DNA of 64,000 nt from Paucisalibacillus algeriensis (GTDB lineage: Bacteria; Bacillota; Bacilli; Bacillales; Amphibacillaceae): positions 248,001 to 312,000 of the forward strand of contig NZ_CBYO010000014.1 of assembly GCF_000577245.1 (NCBI RefSeq), in the 5' to 3' direction. A program made the position numbers and the translations under genes. This document shows positions 40,633 through 51,031 of this stretch, in pieces. Each line of letters begins with the position of its first letter. Positions within the stretch are counted from its first letter, which is position 1. The notes below the pieces were generated by a model. The model was not told the DNA's origin, ran no database searches, and saw only the letters and a list, made by a program, of their open reading frames with translations.

Positions 40633-42957
40633 CTACATGAAATCGTACGGGGAAATATCCTCTTCTTCCTCAACTTGATTTTCGTGAGGAGCGGATAAGT
40701 CTTCTAGTCTTCCAACTAATTGTTCTTTAAGTGATGTATATCGTTTATTGGTATCAAGTGTTTTTATCCCACGAAAAAATGCTTGTTTCTCGCCACAAAT
40801 AATCAAAGATTGTTTTCCTCTAGTAATCGCTGTATATAAAAGATTTTTTCTTAACATGCGATGATAGGTTGATACTACTGGTAAAATCACAATAGGAAAC
40901 TCGCTTCCCTGAGATTTATGGATCGAAATACAGTAGGCATGCATTAAATTAATATAATCCTTACGTTCATAAACCACTTCACGGTCATCAAATAAAACCA
41001 CTAATTGCTCGACATTTTCTGTATTTTCATTTTCCCTAAATATGGCAACAACTTCACCGATATCCCCGTTAAACACCTGATCTTCGGGTTGATTTACCAG
41101 CTGGATTACTTTATCCCCAATACGAAAAACGACATCGTTTGCTTTAACTTCTCTTTTCCCCTTTGTCTTGGGATTAATTAATTCTTGTAGAGATTTATTA
41201 ATTAGCGTTATACCTGCCTGTGATTTATACATTGGTGCTAAGACCTGAATATCCCTAGTATCCATACCTTTTTTCATTGCTTTCTCAAAAACTTGGGTGA
41301 TAACATCTACAATATGGTGTTCACGACAAGTTATAAAACTAAAATCTTTATCGTTCTCTAATAACGACATGGAACAATTATCATTTTTAATACCATGGGC
41401 TAATTGTATTATTTTAGAACCTTCTTTTTGTCTATAAACCTCATGTAAACTAACCTTTGGTATCGTTTCATTTTCTAGTAAATCGGAGAGCACCTGCCCA
41501 GGTCCAACAGATGGAAGCTGATCCTCATCTCCCACCAGTAGAACCTGCATATCTGTAGGTATTGCCTTAAACAAATTGTTTGCAAGCCAAATATCAACCA
41601 TGGAAAATTCATCAATAATTAAATATTTTCCATCTAACTGTTCATGTTCATCCTTTTCAAATCCCTCACTACCATTCCATCCTAATAAACGATGAATCGT
41701 TACTGCCGGTATACCTGTGGACTCTGTTAACCGTTTGGCAGCTCTTCCTGTCGGTGCAGCCAAGACAAACGGGAAATCTTTTTTATGCTGGTAGGATGTT
41801 GGGTCAATAGATACTTGATGAATAGCAGCATAAGCTTTTATAATACCTTTGATAACGGTAGTTTTACCGGTCCCCGGACCACCAGTTAATATCATTAATT
41901 TTGACTTTAATGCTTGTTCGATGGCAGAAAATTGTTCTTTTCCATAGCTAAGCACTTCTTCCTCTTCAATTTGTCCAATGATTTTCATGAGGTCTGCTAG
42001 AGTTGTTTCATCTTCCACCTGATGCGTAATAATTCGTTTTATGCTTGATGCAAATCCATCCTCTGCATAGTACAGTGACGGAAGATATACATTACCTTGG
42101 AAAAGTATAATTTTCTTCTCTTTATTTAATTCTTCTAAGACATTGGTTAGTTGCTCCTCTGTTAATGGTTTTTCCGGATTTTGTAGTAGATTTAAAACTT
42201 CATCCAGACACATGCCTAACGGAAGAAACACATGTCCTTCGAGCACACTCTTTTGCAATATATAAATACATCCAGCCCCAATTCGGTTAGGACTGGATAA
42301 GGATATACCGTTTTTTCTAGCAATCTCATCTGCTGTTCTAAATCCAAATCCCTCAATATCGAAAACTAACCGATACGGGTCTTCTGCTAACATATCAATC
42401 GTCTCATCTTTATACTTTTCATAAACTTTTTGAGCCATTTTTAACCCAATATTATATTTAGATAGATTAACAACAATATGTTCAAAGCCCTGATTTTCCT
42501 GAAGCGTATTGGAAATTGTAATTGCAGCATCTTTCTTTAACCCTGGTATTGAATGAAGCACTTCAGGGTTATTAAGAATCTTAGAAACAGCAGATTCCCC
42601 CAGAGAATCGACTACTCTCATTGCTGTTTTCTTACCAATTCCGTGAAACAAATCACTAGATAAGTAGGCAACTAATCCATCCTTGGTGTCAGGAATGAAG
42701 CTTTGGTAAGTAGTCACATTATATTGCTGGCCATATTTAGGATGTCTTTCAAGCTGTCCAAAAAATTGATAGACGGTTCCTTCTAGCAATTGTGAGAAAT
42801 ACCCTTTTACGACAATTTCTTTTTCGTCGTATTTTAAATTGGTATCTAGTACTTTTACTTTTGCAATCGAAAAATGTTCTACATCATTTTGGAAAATAGT
42901 ATAGAGGAGCTCGCCTTTAATATATTCTTCTACTTGTTCCATATGACTATTTTCCAT
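40633..42957 (-). CDS. recD2: RecD2-type 5'-3' DNA helicase
   Basis: Superfamily 1B helicase without RecBC, important for replication-fork progress and mismatch repair in B. subtilis (YrrC). The 774 residues have an N-terminal OB-like part, tandem helix-hairpin-helix motifs (FHGIGKKTAMRVVDSLG, IPGLKKDAAITI, IEGFGFRTADEIA), Walker A LTGGPGTGKTTVIKG, the DEFSMVD and VGDEDQLPSVGPG motifs, and the UvrD-like C-terminal motif SIHKSQGSEFPIVILP. It is followed by the small zinc-ribbon gene; yrrB lies just upstream. Confidence 0.95.
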   Translation of the reverse strand: MENSHMEQVEEYIKGELLYTIFQNDVEHFSIAKVKVLDTNLKYDEKEIVVKGYFSQLLEGTVYQFFGQLERHPKYGQQYNVTTYQSFIPDTKDGLVAYLSSDLFHGIGKKTAMRVVDSLGESAVSKILNNPEVLHSIPGLKKDAAITISNTLQENQGFEHIVVNLSKYNIGLKMAQKVYEKYKDETIDMLAEDPYRLVFDIEGFGFRTADEIARKNGISLSSPNRIGAGCIYILQKSVLEGHVFLPLGMCLDEVLNLLQNPEKPLTEEQLTNVLEELNKEKKIILFQGNVYLPSLYYAEDGFASSIKRIITHQVEDETTLADLMKIIGQIEEEEVLSYGKEQFSAIEQALKSKLMILTGGPGTGKTTVIKGIIKAYAAIHQVSIDPTSYQHKKDFPFVLAAPTGRAAKRLTESTGIPAVTIHRLLGWNGSEGFEKDEHEQLDGKYLIIDEFSMVDIWLANNLFKAIPTDMQVLLVGDEDQLPSVGPGQVLSDLLENETIPKVSLHEVYRQKEGSKIIQLAHGIKNDNCSMSLLENDKDFSFITCREHHIVDVITQVFEKAMKKGMDTRDIQVLAPMYKSQAGITLINKSLQELINPKTKGKREVKANDVVFRIGDKVIQLVNQPEDQVFNGDIGEVVAIFRENENTENVEQLVVLFDDREVVYERKDYINLMHAYCISIHKSQGSEFPIVILPVVSTYHRMLRKNLLYTAITRGKQSLIICGEKQAFFRGIKTLDTNKRYTSLKEQLVGRLEDLSAPHENQVEEEEDISPYDFM

Positions 42958-42983
42958 AAAAGATACCTCACTTAAAAAAACGA

Positions 42984-43640
42984 TTAAATTAGGGCTTCTT
43001 CCGCCACTCGTTTTCCATTAGCTGCTAACACATGACTGGGATCAAATTCTAATGCCTGTTTGAAACAGTCCAATGCTTTAGTAACATTCTCTTCATATAA
43101 TGCGATAACACCTAAATTATATAATGCATCGCTATGTTCTTTATTCAAATTGAGAACTGTCTCAAACACTTCCTTCGCTTCAGACAGTAATTCACTTTGT
43201 GCTAATGCAAGTCCATACTGAAAGGTTACTTCTACATCTTTTGGCGAAAGCTCTTTAGCACGAAGCAAATAAGGTATTGCTAATCTAAATTGTTGTTGAT
43301 TTTGGTGAGCCATTCCCAGCATAAAATAAACATCAGCTTCTTCTAAACCATTCTTAATAGCCTCCAAGAAGTTTTGTTGCGCTTTAGAGAAGTCCTCTTT
43401 CTCAAAATAGACATTTCCTAAACCGTAATAAGCCGTAGCTGCTTTATTATCTAAGGTGATTGCTCTTTCAAAAAAGCTAACGGCATGTTCATGATCTCCT
43501 AGATGCAATAGTAAGTTACCGAAATTCACAAAACCAACTGGATCATTTGGGTTTTCTTCAATATATTCGTTAAATAATTGAGCCGCTTCTTCGTACTTAT
43601 TCTCTTTCATTAAATTAACAGCTTCTGAAATTTTATTCAT
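42984..43640 (-). CDS. yrrB: TPR-repeat protein YrrB
   Basis: A 218-residue protein built almost entirely of tetratricopeptide repeats: about six 34-residue units with the pattern AxxYYxLGxVYFxKxDFxxA, for example GFVNFGNLLLHLGDHEHAV and AATAYYGLGNVYFEKEDF. It probably mediates protein-protein contact; no partner is known with certainty. It follows mnmA after 26 bases and precedes recD2, the B. subtilis order. AAAGGAG precedes the ATG. Confidence 0.9.
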   Translation of the reverse strand: MNKISEAVNLMKENKYEEAAQLFNEYIEENPNDPVGFVNFGNLLLHLGDHEHAVSFFERAITLDNKAATAYYGLGNVYFEKEDFSKAQQNFLEAIKNGLEEADVYFMLGMAHQNQQQFRLAIPYLLRAKELSPKDVEVTFQYGLALAQSELLSEAKEVFETVLNLNKEHSDALYNLGVIALYEENVTKALDCFKQALEFDPSHVLAANGKRVAEEALI

Positions 43641-43666
43641 CTTCTAACTCCTTTAGGTGGAAGGCT

Positions 43667-44788
<1,122 letters not shown>

Positions 44789-45931
44789 CTACTTTACTAA
44801 TCGCTTAATTATTTTTGCTACACGATGTGCGGCTTCTAACACATTATCATTCGTATTAGCAGCTCCGAAGCTAAAGCGAATGGAATTTGTTGTACATGGA
44901 TTATTTGCACCATATATCGCGGATAAGACATGTGATGGCTCAACAGCCCCCGCCGTACATGCACTTCCACTAGATGCAGCTACACCTGATAAATCAAAAT
45001 TAGCTAATAATTTTTCCACATTCGTACCTGGAAAACTAATATTCACTAGAGAGGGAATCGTATTATTAACGTCCCCATTTATATCAAAAGAGATTTCTTC
45101 TTCTTTTAGTACTTGTAAGAATAGTTGTTTAAATTCCTCGTATTTTTGGTTACGACTCCCTCTCTCCTCACGCATCACTTCAACTGCAGTCTTAAATCCA
45201 ATGACACCAACTACATTTTCTGTACCTGGGCGGCGTTTACGTTCCTGCTCACCACCGAATTGTAATGCGTTTAGCTTGATCCCTTCCTTAGCATATAAAA
45301 ATCCAATCCCTTTTGGGCCATTAATTTTATGGGCTGAAACAGATAATAAATCAACGTTTAGTTCTTCCACATTGATTTCTAAAGTTCCATATGCTTGAAC
45401 GGCATCTGTATGAAAATGTGCTTGGTGTTCTTTAAGGATGTCACCAATCTCTGCAACTGGTTGAATTATTCCTGTTTCATTATTGACATACATAACGGAT
45501 ACTAAAATTGTTTCATCTTTTAATGCATCTTTTAAATCTCCAACAGAAATTTTTCCATCCTTATGGACTGGAAGGTACGTAACCTCAAAGCCTTCCTTTT
45601 CTAGGTATTCGGCAGTATGAAGTGTAGCATGGTGTTCAATATTTGTTGTAATAATATGATTTCCTTTATGCTTATTCGCAAGGGCAGTGCCTATTAATGC
45701 AAGATTATCTGCTTCTGTTCCACCACTGGTAAAAATGATTTCTTTTTCGTTCGCATGAATGCTACTTGCTAGTACCCTTCTAGCCTCATCTAATAATTGT
45801 CTTGCCTTTCTACCAAAGGCATGTACACTTGATGGATTTCCAAATACCTCTTCATATATAGGAACCATAGCTTCTATAACCCTTTTATCCATTGGGGTAG
45901 TTGCGGCATGGTCTAAATAGATATGTTCCAT
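44789..45931 (-). CDS. iscS: Cysteine desulfurase (YrvO type, sulfur donor for MnmA)
   Basis: PLP enzyme that takes sulfur from cysteine as an enzyme persulfide. The motifs are YLDHAATTPMD at the N terminus, ATLHTAEYLE, the PLP lysine in SVSAHKINGPKGIGFLYA, and the persulfide cysteine in ASSGSACTAG. An upstream extension in the frame to 46003 is not coding: AAAGGA lies before the ATG at 45931, giving 380 residues. It lies between cymR and mnmA, the conserved order linking cysteine control to tRNA thiolation. Confidence 0.94.
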   Translation of the reverse strand: MEHIYLDHAATTPMDKRVIEAMVPIYEEVFGNPSSVHAFGRKARQLLDEARRVLASSIHANEKEIIFTSGGTEADNLALIGTALANKHKGNHIITTNIEHHATLHTAEYLEKEGFEVTYLPVHKDGKISVGDLKDALKDETILVSVMYVNNETGIIQPVAEIGDILKEHQAHFHTDAVQAYGTLEINVEELNVDLLSVSAHKINGPKGIGFLYAKEGIKLNALQFGGEQERKRRPGTENVVGVIGFKTAVEVMREERGSRNQKYEEFKQLFLQVLKEEEISFDINGDVNNTIPSLVNISFPGTNVEKLLANFDLSGVAASSGSACTAGAVEPSHVLSAIYGANNPCTTNSIRFSFGAANTNDNVLEAAHRVAKIIKRLVK

Positions 45932-45959
45932 GTTGAGTTCGTCCTTTCTAATCTCGGGC

Positions 45960-46379
45960 TTATATATAAAACATATAGCCATCCATTGGATCATCTTTTT
46001 CATGATTGATTAAATCTTCTAAAGTTGTTGTATCCAAAACTTCTTTAACTGCCTTGGTTACACGTTTCCAAAGGGCTTGCTTTGCAGGTTCTTCATCTTC
46101 AATTCCCTCCACTAAGGCAATTGGTCCTTCTAACACCCGAATTATGTCACCTGCACTAATTTCTTTTGGTTCTCTTGGTAAGATATATCCACCATAAGCA
46201 CCGCGAACACTCTTTACTAGTCCAGCATTTCTTAAAGGTGCTGCTAGTTGTTCTAAATAATGCTCCGATAAGTTATTATCTCTGGCAATTGTTTTTAACG
46301 GAATTGGACCTTCACCATAATTTCGTGCCAATTCAATCATTATAGTTAGCCCATAACGGCCTTTAGTAGAAATTTTCAT
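45960..46379 (-). CDS. cymR: Cysteine metabolism repressor CymR (Rrf2 family)
   Basis: Master repressor of sulfur assimilation that works in a complex with the cysteine synthase CysK when O-acetylserine is low. The 139 residues open with MKISTKGRYGLTIMIELA, the Rrf2 winged helix with SEHYLEQLAAPLRNAGLVKSV (shortened), then RGAYGGYIL. There is no cysteine residue, so it cannot hold an iron-sulfur cluster as IscR does; this agrees with CymR. It is divergent from rarA and upstream of the desulfurase gene. Confidence 0.94.
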   Translation of the reverse strand: MKISTKGRYGLTIMIELARNYGEGPIPLKTIARDNNLSEHYLEQLAAPLRNAGLVKSVRGAYGGYILPREPKEISAGDIIRVLEGPIALVEGIEDEEPAKQALWKRVTKAVKEVLDTTTLEDLINHEKDDPMDGYMFYI

Positions 46380-46430
46380 AATAATACTCCTCTTGTCCGT
46401 ACGTAAAACTAACGTGTTTTTTCTATATTA

Positions 46431-46459
46431 ACTATACCATTATTACTGCTAACTTTAAA
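46431..46459 (-). promoter_or_regulatory. Putative sigma-A promoter of cymR
   Basis: On the minus strand TTTAAA (46454-46459) and TATAGT (46431-46436) have 17-base spacing, about 50 bases before the cymR start. The -35 is weak. An extended -10 (TGGTATTAT, 46465-46473) faces the other way toward rarA. Confidence 0.5.
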
Positions 46460-46560
46460 ATACATGGTATTATAGCATGAAGTTAGTCTTCTTGCATTTT
46501 TTTCGAATCAGGCTTAGGCTAAGAATACCAAACTATTATTTTATTCAAAGGTTGATGAAA

Positions 46561-47844
46561 ATGAAACTAAAACCACTTGCCTATCGGATGAGACCAACCC
46601 ATATCAATGAAATCATCGGACAAGGTCACTTGGTGGGCGAAGGAAAAATACTAAATCGAATGGTACAGGCCGAAAGTTTAGCATCCATGATTTTGTATGG
46701 TCCTCCTGGCACCGGAAAAACTTCTTTGGCAACCGCACTCGCAAAAAGCCTGAAATTACAAGTTCGTTTATTAAATGCAGTTGTTGATAAGAAAAAAGAC
46801 ATGGAGATTGTTGTAGAAGAGGCCAAAATGTCTGGCAACTTGGTTTTGATACTTGATGAAGTTCACCGTCTTGATAAGGCAAAACAGGATTTTCTACTAC
46901 CACACTTAGAAAGCAATTTGATTACGTTAATTGGTTGTACCACTAGTAATCCATACCATGCGATTAATCCCGCCATCAGAAGTCGTTGTCATATCTTTGA
47001 ATTACATGCACTCGATCCAAGCGATGTTAAGGAAGCAATAATGAGGGCACTTACTGATGAAAAAATTGGGTTTGGTGAACTAAACATACATATTACCGAT
47101 GAAGCTTTAGACCATTTTGCTGGAAGTTCAGGCGGTGATATGCGTTCGGCATTAAATGGTCTCGAGTTAGCTGTAGCATCTACACCAAAGAATAACAATA
47201 ATGAAATTTTTATAGATTTAGTAGTTGCGGAAGAGTGTATGCAACGAAAAAGTTTTTCCCATGATAAAAATGGTGATGCCCATTATGATGTCATTTCTGC
47301 TTTTCAAAAGTCAATTCGCGGTAGCGATGTTGATGCAGCTCTCCATTATTTAGGCAGATTAATTGAAGCTGGCGACCTTGATTCCATTGCTAGAAGAATG
47401 ATTGTTGTTGCTTATGAAGATATTGGTCTTGCCAATCCACAAGCAGGACCACGTGCAATAGCAGCGGTTCAAGCTGCCGAAAGACTAGGCTTTCCAGAAG
47501 CAAGAATTCCGCTAGCTGTAGCTATCATAGAGTTGTGTTTGTCTCCTAAATCAAATACGGCATACTCAGCATTAGACGCTGCTTTATCCGATATTCGTAG
47601 TGGTAAAAGTGGTGATATTCCGAATCATCTTAAGGATTCCCACTATCAAGGTGCTAAGTTGCTAGGTAGAGGTGTAGAGTACAAGTACCCCCATGATTAT
47701 CCGGGTGGTTGGGTTTATCAACAGTATCTACCAGATACTATAAAATATAAACAATATTACCATCCTAAGAATACTGGAAAGTTTGAACAAGCAATGAAAC
47801 AAGTATATGAAAAAATAGTCAAAGAGAAAAAGAATCATAAATAA
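46561..47844 (+). CDS. rarA: Replication-associated recombination protein RarA (MgsA type)
   Basis: AAA+ ATPase of the clamp-loader-like family that acts at stalled replication forks. The 427 residues have LAYRMRPTHINEIIGQGHLV, Walker A ILYGPPGTGKTSLA, Walker B LILDEVHRLDK, the arginine-finger region NPAIRSRCHIF, and the C-terminal tetramerisation domain with ARRMIVVAYEDIGLANPQA. The open frame begins at 46477, but AAAGGTTG and family comparison fix the ATG at 46561. Divergent from cymR; a terminator follows. It is the YrvN counterpart. Confidence 0.94.
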   Translation: MKLKPLAYRMRPTHINEIIGQGHLVGEGKILNRMVQAESLASMILYGPPGTGKTSLATALAKSLKLQVRLLNAVVDKKKDMEIVVEEAKMSGNLVLILDEVHRLDKAKQDFLLPHLESNLITLIGCTTSNPYHAINPAIRSRCHIFELHALDPSDVKEAIMRALTDEKIGFGELNIHITDEALDHFAGSSGGDMRSALNGLELAVASTPKNNNNEIFIDLVVAEECMQRKSFSHDKNGDAHYDVISAFQKSIRGSDVDAALHYLGRLIEAGDLDSIARRMIVVAYEDIGLANPQAGPRAIAAVQAAERLGFPEARIPLAVAIIELCLSPKSNTAYSALDAALSDIRSGKSGDIPNHLKDSHYQGAKLLGRGVEYKYPHDYPGGWVYQQYLPDTIKYKQYYHPKNTGKFEQAMKQVYEKIVKEKKNHK

Positions 47845-47857
47845 AGAGGAATAATAC

Positions 47858-47887
47858 AAGGCATCCATTTTTGGATGTCTTTTTTTG
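47858..47887 (+). terminator. Terminator after rarA
   Basis: AGGCATCCA pairs with TGGATGTCT (one G-T pair) around TTTT, followed by seven T. The following 200 bases to the next gene show nothing clear. Confidence 0.85.
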
Positions 47888-48108
47888 GACCCGAGTGAAG
47901 TTAAGAAATAAGGTAAATGACAAAATTTTATCCCGGCATAACGTATAAAAAGTATTCCTCCGGTTAAAACTATTGAAAACGAAACACTGACCTGGAAGTC
48001 ACTTCTAAAACTGTCTATCTAATGAACTGACTTTTTACCATCACAATTTACTAGTTAAAATCTATTGTTTTGATCAGGTAGTTACCAGAAAAAGGAGATG
48101 AACCATAC

Positions 48109-48780
48109 ATGACAAAAGTAAGACAAGATGCTTGGTCACATGAAGATGACCTGTTACTAGCTGAAACAGTGCTGCGTCATATTAGAGAAGGAAGTACTCA
48201 ATTAAATGCTTTTGAAGAAGTTGGCGATAAATTAAATCGTACTTCTGCTGCATGTGGATTTAGGTGGAATGCTGAAATCCGAAAAAAATATATTAATGCA
48301 ATAGATCTTGCAAAAAGGCAACGTAAAGAAAAGAAGCGTGCCATTGAAAAGGCTAAGAAAAATACGCGGCCATCCGTTGTAACCTTTCAGCCAAACTATG
48401 CATCCGTTTTAGATGAGGATGCGGACAAACCAGCTGAAGTTACACAAGTACAGCCTACGACTATTACATTAGAAACAGTTATTCAGTTCTTAAATCAACT
48501 TAAAAGAGACTATTATGCTTCTAATCAATCAAAAGCTTCATTGGATCAAGCACAAAAAGAGAATATTATGTTAAAAGAACAGATTGCTAAACTTGAAAAG
48601 AGACTATCCGAAACAGAACAAGAGCTTGTCACCATACAGGAAGATTACAAGGTATTTGTTCAAATTATGGATCGTGCTAGAAAAATGACGGTTCTTGAAG
48701 ATCAAGGTTCATTTAAAGCACCAGCATTTCGCATGGATAAGAATGGTAATCTAGAACAAATTGCACAAGGTTCCAATTAA
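48109..48780 (+). CDS. RsfA-family (Myb-like) sporulation transcription factor
   Basis: A 223-residue DNA-binding protein. The N terminus carries a Myb/SANT-like domain (AWSHEDDLLLAETVLRHI and AACGFRWNAEIRKKY), typical of RsfA, the prespore-specific modulator of sigma-F dependent genes. The middle is basic and low in complexity; the C terminus is a coiled coil (about 150-190: KENIMLKEQIAKLEKRLSET). RsfA proteins occur in several paralogues in Bacillaceae, and this is probably one of them. AAAGGAG precedes the ATG. It stands where yrvM lies in B. subtilis. Confidence 0.82.
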   Translation: MTKVRQDAWSHEDDLLLAETVLRHIREGSTQLNAFEEVGDKLNRTSAACGFRWNAEIRKKYINAIDLAKRQRKEKKRAIEKAKKNTRPSVVTFQPNYASVLDEDADKPAEVTQVQPTTITLETVIQFLNQLKRDYYASNQSKASLDQAQKENIMLKEQIAKLEKRLSETEQELVTIQEDYKVFVQIMDRARKMTVLEDQGSFKAPAFRMDKNGNLEQIAQGSN

Positions 48781-48784
48781 TATG

Positions 48785-48819
48785 AAGATGTCTAGGAATT
48801 TTCCTAAGACATCTTTTTA
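48785..48819 (+). terminator. Terminator after the RsfA-family gene
   Basis: AAGATGTCTAGGAA pairs with TTCCTAAGACATCTT with one bulge, followed by TTT. It lies immediately beyond the stop codon. Confidence 0.82.
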
Positions 48820-48902
48820 ATATGGCTGTTTTCGAAGTGTTTGTTGCTACTATCAATTATGCAATTAACAACAATCTTTTAGGAAACTGCCTTTTATATT
48901 AA

Positions 48903-48940
48903 ATAAAAAATAGCCAGAATCTATTAATAATAGATTCTGA
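48903..48940 (-). terminator. Terminator downstream of the 6S RNA
   Basis: CAGAATCTATT and AATAGATTCTG form a long palindrome (48915-48939). On the minus strand it is followed by GCTATTTTTTATTT. It would end transcription of the 6S RNA primary transcript. Confidence 0.75.
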
Positions 48941-48961
48941 CCTTTATTTATTCTATGTATT

Positions 48962-49146
48962 TCATCAATCCCAATTATGCCGTCTATAGTAAGTTTTGAT
49001 CCCCGCTCCTAGCAGGTGGGTGCCTTGTTTCGAATATTATACGTCCTCATAAAAAGGCATGTATGCCACTCGAAAACAATCAGGCTCCCTCAGTCAAACT
49101 GTTCGGTCAAAACGTATTTTATAGACTAACATATCAGGATTGACTT
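48962..49146 (-). ncRNA. ssrS: 6S RNA (BsrA/SsrS type)
   Basis: The 5' end on the minus strand, AAGTCAATCCTGATATGTTA, matches my memory of B. subtilis 6S-1 RNA. CAATCC and GTCTATA pair with GGATTG and TATAGAC near the 3' end (about 48966-48990) to make the long closing stem. GTTTTGA pairs with TCAAAAC, and TTGTTTTCGA with TTCGAAACAA flanks the upper hairpin. The CACCCACCTGCTAGGAGC segment is typical of the 3' half of the bubble. A -10 TATCAT lies at 49151-49156. The site downstream of aspS is that of bsrA in B. subtilis. 6S RNA binds the vegetative RNA polymerase in stationary phase. Confidence 0.8.
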
Positions 49147-49266
49147 ATTTATGATACATTCTATTTGTAAAATTATCTTAACATATGAACCCGAGTCCAT
49201 TCAATATCTCTTTATATGAAGATTTAATTACAAATGTTACAGGTTACAAACATATCTTTATTTTAG

Positions 49267-51030
49267 TCATATTTTTTGCTTTAACTGAATAGACAATTCC
49301 GTTAGCTGTGCTTCACTAACATCACTTGGAGCATCTGTTAAAAGATCTGATGCGGATGCCGTTTTCGGAAATAGAATCGTATCACGTAAATTACTTCTAC
49401 CTGTCAGTAGCATAACAATACGGTCTAATCCAAGTGCTATTCCCCCATGTGGTGGAGCACCATATTCCAATGCTTCTAATAAGAAACCGAATTGTTCTTC
49501 TGCTTCTTCTTCTGTAAAGCCAAGTACTTTAAACATTTCATTCTGTACTTCTCGCTTAAATATACGAATAGATCCTCCACCTAATTCATAGCCATTTAAT
49601 ACAAGGTCATAGGCGTTTGCTCGAACACTTCCAGGATCTGTGGATAACTTTTCAAAATCTTCCTCAAATGGCATGGTAAATGGATGATGTGCTGCAAAAT
49701 AGCGACCAAGTTCTTCATCATACTCTAATAGTGGCCAATCTGTAACCCATAAGAAGTTAAATTTACTTTCATCGATTAATCCAATCTCTTTACCAAGTTT
49801 TAATCGTAAAGCACCAAGGCTGTCATATACAACAGACGTTTTATCTGCCACAAATAACAATAAATCCCCATTTTCAGCATTCGCACGTCCGTATAGACCT
49901 TGCTTCTCCTCTTCAGAAATGAATTTAGCAATTGGTCCTTTTAATTCGTCCTCTTCCACTTTAAGCCACGCTAAACCTTTTGCTCCATAAACCTTCACAA
50001 ATTCTGTTAGTTTATCAATATCTTTACGGGAGTAATTAGCCGCCTCTCCTTTAACATTTAAGAGTGCAACCTTACCTCCGCTCTCAATTGCACCTTGGAA
50101 TACTTTGAAGGTCGAGTTTTCAAGTACATCAGAAACATGTATTAATTCTAACTCAAAACGAGTATCTGGTTTATCTGAACCGTAACGGTCCATTGCTTCT
50201 TGATATGGCATGCGTTGTAATGGAAGCTCAATATCAACATTATTTACTTCTTTCATAACCTTCTGCATCATACGTTCGGTCATAGACATAATTTCTTCAC
50301 TAGTCAAAAAAGAAGTTTCGATATCAATTTGTGTAAATTCTGGTTGACGGTCTGCGCGCAAGTCCTCGTCACGGAAGCATCGTGCAATTTGATAATACTT
50401 TTCGAATCCACTCATCATAATTAACTGTTTAAATAATTGAGGGGACTGCGGTAAGGCATAAAATTCACCTGGATGAACTCGACTTGGAACTAAATAGTCA
50501 CGAGCCCCCTCTGGTGTACTTTTCGTTAAAATTGGTGTTTCCATTTCTAAGAACCCATCGTCATTTAAGAAGTTTCGCACTACTTGTGAAATTTGATGAC
50601 GCTTTTTAAAGGTTTCTTGTAGTGGAGCTCTTCGTAAATCAATATATCGATATTTCAAACGTAAATCTTCCGAGACATCTGTATCATCTTGTATTAGGAA
50701 TGGAGGATTTTTGGATTTGTTTAATACCATTACCTCATTGGCAATAACTTCAATGGTGCCAGTTTCCATCAATGGATTAATCGTATTCTCATCACGCAAG
50801 ACAACTTGTCCCTTTACTTCAATAACATATTCACTTCTGACATTTTCAGCCACTGCTAGTGCTTCTTCGTACTTCGGATTAAAAACTACTTGAACAATTC
50901 CAGATTTATCACGAAGATCGATGAAAATTAATCCACCTAAATCACGTCGCTTTTGCACCCAACCTTTTAATAGAATTTCCTTTTCAACATCTGATTCCCG
51001 AATAGTTCCGGCAAGTACTCTTTCACTCAT
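49267..51030 (-). CDS. aspS: Aspartate-tRNA ligase
   Basis: Charges tRNA-Asp (possibly also tRNA-Asn; not decidable by eye). The 587 residues have an N-terminal OB anticodon-binding domain ([20 protein letters not shown]), class II motif 2 ([18 protein letters not shown]), the bacterial GAD insertion, and motif 3 [15 protein letters not shown]. The start follows the hisS stop after one base, so they are a two-gene operon under a T-box. The 6S RNA gene lies downstream. Confidence 0.96.
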   Translation of the reverse strand: MSERVLAGTIRESDVEKEILLKGWVQKRRDLGGLIFIDLRDKSGIVQVVFNPKYEEALAVAENVRSEYVIEVKGQVVLRDENTINPLMETGTIEVIANEVMVLNKSKNPPFLIQDDTDVSEDLRLKYRYIDLRRAPLQETFKKRHQISQVVRNFLNDDGFLEMETPILTKSTPEGARDYLVPSRVHPGEFYALPQSPQLFKQLIMMSGFEKYYQIARCFRDEDLRADRQPEFTQIDIETSFLTSEEIMSMTERMMQKVMKEVNNVDIELPLQRMPYQEAMDRYGSDKPDTRFELELIHVSDVLENSTFKVFQGAIESGGKVALLNVKGEAANYSRKDIDKLTEFVKVYGAKGLAWLKVEEDELKGPIAKFISEEEKQGLYGRANAENGDLLLFVADKTSVVYDSLGALRLKLGKEIGLIDESKFNFLWVTDWPLLEYDEELGRYFAAHHPFTMPFEEDFEKLSTDPGSVRANAYDLVLNGYELGGGSIRIFKREVQNEMFKVLGFTEEEAEEQFGFLLEALEYGAPPHGGIALGLDRIVMLLTGRSNLRDTILFPKTASASDLLTDAPSDVSEAQLTELSIQLKQKI

Positions 51031-51031
51031 T

